NCBI GenBank assembly: GCA_021795715.1
Contig: JAJYPD010000005.1
Coordinates: forward strand, 1-64,000
From: Pseudomonadota bacterium
GTDB taxonomy: Bacteria > Pseudomonadota > Gammaproteobacteria > Acidiferrobacterales > Acidiferrobacteraceae
Reading direction: 5' to 3'
Length of the DNA: 64,000 nt
Positions 56,672 through 64,000 of this stretch are shown here, in pieces. Under the pieces are notes generated by a model. It saw nothing but the letters and a program-made list of their open reading frames with translations. It had not been told where the DNA came from and made no database searches. Position 1 is the stretch's first letter; the number at the start of each line of letters is the position of its first letter. The translations under genes and the position numbers were made by a program.

Positions 56672-57390
56672 GGGTTGTCCGCGAGTGCGGCACGCTGCGC
56701 GGCCAGAAGCTGTTCGATGCCGCCGCGGGCGAGCTCGATCATGGTCAGCATTTCATCGTGGCCGAAATGACCCCGTTCGGCGGTCCCTTGCATTTCGATG
56801 AAGCCGCCGGCGTCGTTCATGACGATGTTCATGTCGGTGCCCGCGCTCGAGTCCTCGCTGTAGTCGAGATCCACCACCGGTTCGCCATTGCAGATGCCGA
56901 CGGATACCGATGCGACCTGGTGGCGCAGCGGGCTTTCCTTCAGAAGTTTGTGCTGCATGAGGAAGCCGACGGCATCGGCGAGCGCCACATAGCCGCCGGT
57001 GATGGCCGCCGTGCGTGTCCCCCCGTCGGCCTGCAGCACATCGCAGTCGATGGTGATGGTGCGCTCCCCAAGTGCCCGCAAATCGACGGCTGCGCGCAGT
57101 GAGCGGCCGATCAGGCGCTGGATTTCGACGGTCCGGCCGTCTTGTTTGCCGCGCGCCGCCTCGCGCTGGGTCCGCTGCCCGGTCGCGCGCGGCAGCATGC
57201 CGTATTCGGCTGTGATCCAGCCTTGTCCGCGTCCCTTCAGGAAGGGCGGCACTTTCTCGTCAACGCTGGCCGTGCACAGTACCCGGGTCTGTCCAAACTC
57301 TGTCAGCACGGACCCTTCCGCGTAGCGTGTGAAGCGGCGGGTCAGGCGAATGGTGCGTAGGGCATTGGCGGCGCGTCCGCTCGGTCGCAT
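56668..57390 (-). CDS. rph: Ribonuclease PH
   Basis: RNase PH trims tRNA 3' ends phosphorolytically. The 240-residue enzyme starts [18 protein letters not shown] and has the phosphate-binding [20 protein letters not shown] and the DADGGTRTA-like [14 protein letters not shown], and [15 protein letters not shown] for catalysis. The ATG at 57390 follows AAGGA. It stands between the phosphatase and rdgB in one minus-strand run. Confidence 0.95.
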   Translation of the reverse strand: MRPSGRAANALRTIRLTRRFTRYAEGSVLTEFGQTRVLCTASVDEKVPPFLKGRGQGWITAEYGMLPRATGQRTQREAARGKQDGRTVEIQRLIGRSLRAAVDLRALGERTITIDCDVLQADGGTRTAAITGGYVALADAVGFLMQHKLLKESPLRHQVASVSVGICNGEPVVDLDYSEDSSAGTDMNIVMNDAGGFIEMQGTAERGHFGHDEMLTMIELARGGIEQLLAAQRAALADNP

Positions 57391-57450
57391 GGGAATTCCT
57401 TGGAAACCTGTCATGAAAGGACGCCTAGTGTAGCAAGAAAGGACGGCTCT

Positions 57451-58296
57451 TCAGAGTTCCTGTTTGGTGCGGCTTGCCAGGGCGAGCTTCTGGCCCTTTT
57501 CCCAGAAGGCGCGGGCGGTGAGGCTGCGGCCGGTGGGGGCGCGCCCAGCCGCGCGACCTTCCCCGCCCTGCCAGCGCAGCGCCGCCGCCGTGACATTGTC
57601 GGAATGGCCATGGTGCCGGGCCTCCGCCGCCGCCAGCAGATCGGCGAGGCCGGCCTCGAGCACGGGATGCGCCAGGAACCGGGGCATTTCCTCCTTGTGC
57701 AGCGTTTCCCACGCCCCGTCGCTGCACAACAGCAGCGTGTCGCCGGCCTTCAGTACCGTTTCGGCGCTCAAGGTCACGACCGGATCGGCGCTGCCGAGAC
57801 AGCGCAACAGGCGGCTCTTGTCCGGATGCGCGACCGCTTCCTTCTCGCTCAGGATGCCGCGCTCGCGCAGCATGTCGACGTCGGTGTCGTCGCGTGTCCG
57901 GTTGATCAACCGCCCCTGGCGGAAATGGTACAGCCGGCTGTCACCGACGTGCGCCCAGTACGCACAGCCTTCCTGAACCAGGCAGACGACGCAGGTGGTG
58001 CGCGGCTTGATCGGCGGCTGCATGCGCGGACCCATCTGTTTCATGGCGTGGTGGGCCTGGAATATCGTCATCGCGAGGAAGTTGGTCGGGTCGGCGATCA
58101 CCGGCGCCTTGACCGCCCGGAAGGCGCGCACCGCCAGGCGGCACAGTGTTTCCGCCGCCAGTTCCCCGCCGCTGTAGCCGCCGAGGCCGTCACCCAGCAC
58201 CATCAAGACCGCGTTTTCGCGTTCGGCGATCGCCACGCGGTCCTGGTTGCTCTTTCGGTCACCCTGCCGGGAACCGTGCGCGCATACGTATTTCAT
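57451..58296 (-). CDS. PP2C-family Ser/Thr protein phosphatase
   Basis: This 281-residue soluble phosphatase has the metal-binding PP2C motifs: NQDRV, LGDGLGGYSGG, AHVGDSRLYHFRQG, LLCSDGAWE and GHSDNVTAAAL. It probably reverses phosphorylation by the kinase encoded seven bases upstream. The last 45 residues are a basic, Ala-rich tail without known function. It follows the kinase and precedes rph by about 60 bases. Confidence 0.92.
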   Translation of the reverse strand: MKYVCAHGSRQGDRKSNQDRVAIAERENAVLMVLGDGLGGYSGGELAAETLCRLAVRAFRAVKAPVIADPTNFLAMTIFQAHHAMKQMGPRMQPPIKPRTTCVVCLVQEGCAYWAHVGDSRLYHFRQGRLINRTRDDTDVDMLRERGILSEKEAVAHPDKSRLLRCLGSADPVVTLSAETVLKAGDTLLLCSDGAWETLHKEEMPRFLAHPVLEAGLADLLAAAEARHHGHSDNVTAAALRWQGGEGRAAGRAPTGRSLTARAFWEKGQKLALASRTKQEL

Positions 58297-58303
58297 GGTC
58301 GTC

Positions 58304-59245
58304 CTATAGGCGTTTCAGGCGCCACCACGGCCAGCGGTTCAGCCAGCGCCCGATAAAAGGGGACGGATCCGCGGCCGGTTTTGGCGTGTCATTGAGAAAG
58401 GCGAGCAACTGGCCGACGTTTTGCGGACGCTCCAGCTGGTTCATCTGCATGCACCAGTCGATCGCCTCCAGTATCTGCGGTGAATAGCGGTGCCGGTAGC
58501 GGCCGGGGATGCTGAACGTATCCTTGGTGGCGCGCGCGGTCGCAGGCGGCGGCGCACGGCCGCTGATGCAGGCCCACATGGATGCGCCGATGCCATAGAG
58601 GTCCGACCACGGGCCCACATGCCCCTTTGCGTGCTGTTCGATCGGCGCAAAGCCCGCCGTCAGCGTGCGCATGCCGGCCGACCGTTCGTGCGTCTTTTGC
58701 GCCGCCCCGAAATCGAGCAGCAGGGGATTCCCTCCCGAGCGCAGGAGGATGTTGGCGGGCTTGATGTCGAGATGGAGCAGTCCGTGGGCGTGCAGCGCCT
58801 CGAGGCCGATCAAAAGCGGCGGGAAGACGGTGCGCAGAAATTTTTCGCTGAGTCCCTGCGGGTGGCGCTTGATGTACCAGCGCAGGTCCCGCCCGAGTTC
58901 GTAGCGCATGACCATGTACACGGTGTTGTGCGCGCGAAAGCAGTCCGTCACCTCGACGATGTTGGGGTGGTGCAGTTTCGACAGGGCGCTGGCCTCCTCG
59001 AAGAAGCGCCTGATGCCCGATGTGAACAGCGGTGCCATTTCCTCAGACAGCGGCTCGACGCGCCCGGATGCTGTGCGATGCGCCTGTTTGGGAGGGAGAT
59101 ACTCCTTGATGGCGACCTGGTGGCCCTGGCTGAGCGCGGTCGCAAGATAGACGGAGCTAAAGCCCCCATCTCCGAGGGTCTTTTCGATCCGGTAGCCCTG
59201 CACCACGGTCCCTGGCGACAGATGAATTTTGGCAGCTTTGCGCAT
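58304..59245 (-). CDS. Hanks-type Ser/Thr protein kinase
   Basis: This 313-residue cytoplasmic kinase has the Gly-rich loop LGDGGFSSVYLA, Lys in VAIKEYLPP, the catalytic loop HLDIKPANILL (HLD in place of the usual HRD, so a non-RD kinase), DFGAAQ, and a TAGFAPIEQ activation-segment end. There is no transmembrane helix or sensor domain, so its input is unknown. It forms a kinase-phosphatase pair, found in some gammaproteobacteria as stand-alone modules and in type VI secretion loci; no secretion genes are nearby. Confidence 0.92.
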   Translation of the reverse strand: MRKAAKIHLSPGTVVQGYRIEKTLGDGGFSSVYLATALSQGHQVAIKEYLPPKQAHRTASGRVEPLSEEMAPLFTSGIRRFFEEASALSKLHHPNIVEVTDCFRAHNTVYMVMRYELGRDLRWYIKRHPQGLSEKFLRTVFPPLLIGLEALHAHGLLHLDIKPANILLRSGGNPLLLDFGAAQKTHERSAGMRTLTAGFAPIEQHAKGHVGPWSDLYGIGASMWACISGRAPPPATARATKDTFSIPGRYRHRYSPQILEAIDWCMQMNQLERPQNVGQLLAFLNDTPKPAADPSPFIGRWLNRWPWWRLKRL

Positions 59246-59331
59246 AATGGTTCATCAAAGATAACCCAAAACGGCGGTCCCTGCAGCGCACCTTTGCTGT
59301 TCCCCGGTCCTGCGCTGTACCATGCGCTCTT

Positions 59332-60796
<1,465 letters not shown>

Positions 60797-60799
<3 letters not shown>

Positions 60800-60826
60800 C
60801 CAATGTCTGCTACACTTTAGTATAAA
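60797..60826 (+). promoter_or_regulatory. Weak candidate promoter for rpoZ-spoT
   Basis: TATAAA (60821-60826) is a good -10 box with TGACCA (60797-60802) at 18 bases as a weak -35. The ATG of rpoZ follows 17 bases after the -10 box, so the leader would be very short. Confidence 0.35.
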
Positions 60827-60843
60827 TTTTCCGAGGATTTCTT

Positions 60844-61122
60844 ATGGCCCGCATTACTGTCGAGGATTGTCTGGAGCATGTGGAGAATCGCTTCCAGCTC
60901 GTGCTGGTTGCCGCCCGTCGGGCGCGACAGCTGGCGGGCGGCGCCGAGCCGTTCGTGGATCGTGAGAATGACAAGCCGACCGTACTGGCCCTGCGGGAGA
61001 TCGCCGAGGGATTCGTGACGAGCGCCATTCTCGACGACAACGTGGAAACCGGGCCGGAGGCCGAACACGATGGCAGCGAGTCCGCCCGACCAGGCGACGC
61101 CGCAAGCCCACCCGTCCTCTAA
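60844..61122 (+). CDS. rpoZ: RNA polymerase omega subunit
   Basis: Omega aids RNA polymerase assembly and is one part of the ppGpp binding site. The 92-residue protein begins [20 protein letters not shown] and has [10 protein letters not shown] and [13 protein letters not shown]. The tail after about residue 70 is acidic and not conserved. It overlaps spoT by 53 bases, so the ppGpp synthetase and one of its targets are translated together. Confidence 0.95.
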   Translation: MARITVEDCLEHVENRFQLVLVAARRARQLAGGAEPFVDRENDKPTVLALREIAEGFVTSAILDDNVETGPEAEHDGSESARPGDAASPPVL

Positions 61123-63244
61123 GGCCGAGACGCGGGGCGTCGTTTCCTTTCACATCAGCGATCTCCTGGCGCTGGTCGAGGGTTACCTCGGGCGCGAGGA
61201 GGCCATGCTCGTCTATCGCGCCTATCTGTTCGGTGCCGAGGCGCATGAGGGCCAGCGCCGCCGCACCGGCGAGCCCTACATCTATCATCCTCTCGAGGTG
61301 GCGAAACTGCTGACTGCGCTGCGTCTCGACGCGACCTGTCTGGCAGCCGCCATCCTCCATGATGTCATCGAAGACACGCCCCACCACAAGGACGAGCTGA
61401 TCGCGCAGTTTGGCGAAGAAGTGGCGGAGCTCGTCGATGGTGTCAGCAAGATCAGCCAGATCGAGTTCGAAAACAAGGAAGAGGAGCAGGCCGAGAATTT
61501 CCGCAAGATGCTTCTTGCCATGGCGCGGGACATCCGCGTCATCCTGATCAAGCTCGCCGACCGCCTGCACAACATGCGCACCATCGGGGTCCTCTCGCCG
61601 GCGCGCCGCCATGCCATCGCCCGCGAGACGCTCGAGATCTACGCGCCCATCGCCAACCGGCTCGGCCTGCACAGCTGGTCGGTCGAACTCGAGGATCTGT
61701 GTTTTGCCATCCTCTATCCCCTGCGGCATCGCATCCTCCAGGAGGCGGTACGCAAGCGCCATGGCAACCGCAAGGCGCTCGTCGACAAGGCGCGCGCGGC
61801 CATCGTCGAACAGCTGCGCCGCGAGGGTGTTCCGGGCGACGTGTCCGGGCGCGAGAAAAATTTGTTTGGCATATACAGCAAAATGCGCCAGAAGGGCCTG
61901 TCTTTCGAGCAGGTGTATGACCTGCTGGCGTTCCGGATCATCGTCGACCGCGTCGACACGTGCTACCGCGTTCTTGGCATCATCCACAACCTCTACAAGC
62001 CGATCCCGGGGCGTTTCAAGGACTACATCGCTATCCCGAAGACGAACGGGTACCAGTCCCTGCACACGGTGGTGTTCGGGCCGTTTGGCGTGCTGATCGA
62101 GGTGCAGATCCGCACCGAGGACATGCATCGGGTGGCCGAAAACGGTGTCGCCGCGCACTGGCTGTACAAGACCGGGGACGTCGGCATGCAGAAGCGGGCG
62201 CTCCAGTGGCTGCAGGGGTTGATGGAGATCCAGCAGCAGGCCGGCAATCCGCGCGAGTTTCTCGAGCACCTGAAGATCGACCTCTTTCCCGACGAGGTGT
62301 ATGTGTTCACGCCGAACGGAGACATCAAAAAGCTGCCGCGCGGCGCCACCGTCATCGATTTCGCCTACGAAGTGCATACGGACATCGGCAAGCGATGCGC
62401 GGGTGCGCGCATCAACCACCAGCTGGTGCCCATGCGTACGGAACTACGCAACGGCGATCACGTGGAAGTCATCACGTCGGCCTACAGCGCACCGCACCCC
62501 TCGTGGCTCAATCACGTGGTGACCGGAAAGGCCCGCCTGCAGATCCGCAACTATCTGAAGAATCTGCGCCGCGATGAAGCCGTGACGCTGGGTCAGCGGC
62601 TGCTTGTCCAGGCGCTGCGCGCGCAGGGTGTCGACACCGTGCCGGGCGAGACCGAACGCAACGCCCTCGTGCAGATGCTGCGCCTGAAGTCGTGGGATGA
62701 CCTGCTCGCGGACATCGGTCTCGGTACACGCGTGGCGGCGGTGGTCGCCCGCCAGTTGATGCCCGAAGAGGCGCCCTCGGCGGGCCCGCCGCGTTCATCC
62801 GGCACGCTCGCCATCCGCGGCACCGAGGGGGCCGTGGTCAATTACGCAAAATGCTGCCGCCCGATTCCTGGCGACCCGGTCCTGGGCTTTCTGACGGCAG
62901 GCCGGGGAATCACGGTGCATACGGAGGACTGCCCGAATGTGGCAGAATACCGCAAGCACCCGGACAGATGGATCGACATCCAGTGGGAGAGCGGTGTCGA
63001 GGGTGTCTGGCCGGTGGCGTTGCGGGTCGAGGTCAAGAACCGGCGCGGCGTGCTGGCCACGGTGGCGGCGGCCATTTCGGAGCTGGATGCCAACATCGAC
63101 ACCGTGTCCATCGACGAACGCGATGGACAGGATACGGCGATGGATTTCGTGATCGAGGTGCGCGACCGGGTGCATCTGGCGCGCATCATCCGCCGCATCC
63201 GCTCCCAGGAAGCCGTCGTCAGGATCAATCGGAAGCGGGGTTAG
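61070..63244 (+). CDS. spoT: Bifunctional (p)ppGpp synthetase/hydrolase SpoT
   Basis: SpoT makes and breaks the alarmone (p)ppGpp. The 724-residue protein has an HD hydrolase domain ([12 protein letters not shown], with the metal-binding His and Asp), the synthetase domain with [19 protein letters not shown], a TGS domain ([23 protein letters not shown]), a Cys-rich region ([15 protein letters not shown]) and a C-terminal ACT domain ([19 protein letters not shown]). An intact HD motif supports hydrolysis; the RxKD-type synthetase site supports synthesis. The start at 61070 follows GGAGG and lies inside rpoZ. Confidence 0.96.
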   Translation: MAASPPDQATPQAHPSSKAETRGVVSFHISDLLALVEGYLGREEAMLVYRAYLFGAEAHEGQRRRTGEPYIYHPLEVAKLLTALRLDATCLAAAILHDVIEDTPHHKDELIAQFGEEVAELVDGVSKISQIEFENKEEEQAENFRKMLLAMARDIRVILIKLADRLHNMRTIGVLSPARRHAIARETLEIYAPIANRLGLHSWSVELEDLCFAILYPLRHRILQEAVRKRHGNRKALVDKARAAIVEQLRREGVPGDVSGREKNLFGIYSKMRQKGLSFEQVYDLLAFRIIVDRVDTCYRVLGIIHNLYKPIPGRFKDYIAIPKTNGYQSLHTVVFGPFGVLIEVQIRTEDMHRVAENGVAAHWLYKTGDVGMQKRALQWLQGLMEIQQQAGNPREFLEHLKIDLFPDEVYVFTPNGDIKKLPRGATVIDFAYEVHTDIGKRCAGARINHQLVPMRTELRNGDHVEVITSAYSAPHPSWLNHVVTGKARLQIRNYLKNLRRDEAVTLGQRLLVQALRAQGVDTVPGETERNALVQMLRLKSWDDLLADIGLGTRVAAVVARQLMPEEAPSAGPPRSSGTLAIRGTEGAVVNYAKCCRPIPGDPVLGFLTAGRGITVHTEDCPNVAEYRKHPDRWIDIQWESGVEGVWPVALRVEVKNRRGVLATVAAAISELDANIDTVSIDERDGQDTAMDFVIEVRDRVHLARIIRRIRSQEAVVRINRKRG

Positions 63245-63254
63245 GATCGGACAT

Positions 63255-63647
63255 ATGGGATGGGACGTGATACAGACAGACCGGGCGCCGCGCGCCATCG
63301 GCACCTATTCGCAGGCTGTGCGGGCGGGTTCGCTCGTGTTCTTGTCGGGGCAGATCCCGCTGGATCCGGCTACGATGGCCCTGGTGTCGGATGAGCCGCG
63401 CGCACAGATCCTCCAGGTGTTCCGCAATCTGCAGGCCGTGATCGAGGCCGCCGGCGGCCATTTCGGCCAGGTGGTCAAGCTCGCCGTGTTCCTGACCGAC
63501 CTTGCACACTTTCCGCTCGTCAACGAGGTCATGGCCGAATTCTTCACGGCTCCCTACCCGGCGCGTTCGGCCATTGGTGTGGCCGCGCTGCCGCGCGGAG
63601 CGCTCGTCGAAATGGATGTCATCCTCGACCTCGGCGTTCATTCCTAG
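63255..63647 (+). CDS. ridA: RidA-family enamine/imine deaminase
   Basis: RidA hydrolyses reactive 2-aminoacrylate and related imines formed by PLP enzymes. The 130-residue protein has [25 protein letters not shown] near the N terminus, [11 protein letters not shown], and the signature [21 protein letters not shown] with the conserved Arg. It follows spoT by ten bases and overlaps recG; this order is common. Confidence 0.95.
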   Translation: MGWDVIQTDRAPRAIGTYSQAVRAGSLVFLSGQIPLDPATMALVSDEPRAQILQVFRNLQAVIEAAGGHFGQVVKLAVFLTDLAHFPLVNEVMAEFFTAPYPARSAIGVAALPRGALVEMDVILDLGVHS

Positions 63648-64000
63648 CAGTCCCGGTCCCGCCGCGCAACCCGTTACGGCGCTGCCGGGTGTGGGCGCGG
63701 GTGCCGCCGGGCGCCTTGCGCGGTTGGGTCTTGCCACCATCGAAGACCTGATGTTTCACCTGCCGGTCCGGTATGAAGACCGGACCACGGTGACGCCCCT
63801 TGCCCAGCTTGTCGCCGGGCAACGGGCGCTGACGCAGGGAACGGTCACGGCGGTCGACGGCCGTACCGGGCGGCGTCCGCATCTCACCGCCTGGCTGGCG
63901 GATGGGCGCGGACAGCTTCTCCTGCGCTTCTTCCACCCCACGGCGCGGCACCGGCGGCTGCTGGTCGTCGGCGGCGAAATCGGTGTCTACGGCGAAGTGC
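63616..64000 (+). CDS. recG: ATP-dependent DNA helicase RecG, N-terminal part (3' end outside window)
   Basis: RecG remodels stalled replication forks and Holliday junctions. The visible 128 codons contain the RecG N-terminal hallmark [34 protein letters not shown] and the start of the wedge domain ([20 protein letters not shown]). The ATG at 63616, in frame with this segment, lies inside ridA. The helicase domains are outside the window. Confidence 0.93.
   Translation, partial: MSSSTSAFIPSSPGPAAQPVTALPGVGAGAAGRLARLGLATIEDLMFHLPVRYEDRTTVTPLAQLVAGQRALTQGTVTAVDGRTGRRPHLTAWLADGRGQLLLRFFHPTARHRRLLVVGGEIGVYGEV

Overview
The window is GC-rich chromosomal DNA from a Gram-negative proteobacterium, most likely a gammaproteobacterium of the Chromatiales or Acidiferrobacterales kind. 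The evidence is the run pilMNOPQ-aroK-aroB-gltB-gltD-hemE-priA, a class Ia ribonucleotide reductase, two tripartite RND efflux systems and a yicC-gmk-rpoZ-spoT-ridA-recG run. The lineage is inferred from gene content and order. No rRNA or tRNA gene, insertion sequence, prophage or CRISPR array was seen.

Layout. 1-4100: end of metE, a nitrogen module (glnK-amtB behind a sigma-54 promoter and an NtrC-like site), a second PII gene identical in nucleotide sequence, and a small periplasmic cytochrome c. 4100-10100: a rhodanese, mobA, and a minus-strand run of GST, AIM24-like gene, molybdate-type ABC permease and ATPase, moaB and moeA. 10140-16073: an RND efflux operon behind a promoter with a SlyA/MarR-like operator. 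16115-24450: a secreted peptidoglycan-binding protein, a cytochrome b561, nrdAB (nrdA carries an intein; NrdR-like box upstream), and a polyamine operon speD-pdaD-speE. 24450-29960: ponA-hypothetical-argS-SPOR operon. 29966-46527: type IV pilus machinery, shikimate genes, glutamate synthase, hemE and priA on the plus strand. 46528-54412: a porin between two long non-coding stretches, then a second RND operon with a very small adaptor-like lipoprotein. 54509-59245: kinase-phosphatase-rph-rdgB-hemW-hemJ on the minus strand. 59332-64000: yicC-gmk, rpoZ-spoT-ridA and the start of recG.

How the parts work together. PII, AmtB and the glutamate synthase GltBD form the nitrogen-assimilation core. MoaB, MoeA, MobA and the ModBC-like transporter serve molybdenum cofactor. 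SpeD, a pyruvoyl arginine decarboxylase and an aminopropyltransferase can make aminopropylated agmatine or spermidine from arginine. HemE, HemW and HemJ are haem-pathway genes and fit with the b- and c-type cytochromes.

The points most worth a second look are the intein placed directly after the radical cysteine of NrdA, the sequence-identical PII genes with different control regions, the adaptor reduced to its membrane-proximal domain in the second RND operon, the DnaA-box group between hemE and priA, the AIM24/ModBC/Moco cluster without a visible binding protein, and the pyruvoyl-enzyme polyamine operon. All functional calls come from reading motifs and family resemblance; no database search was run.
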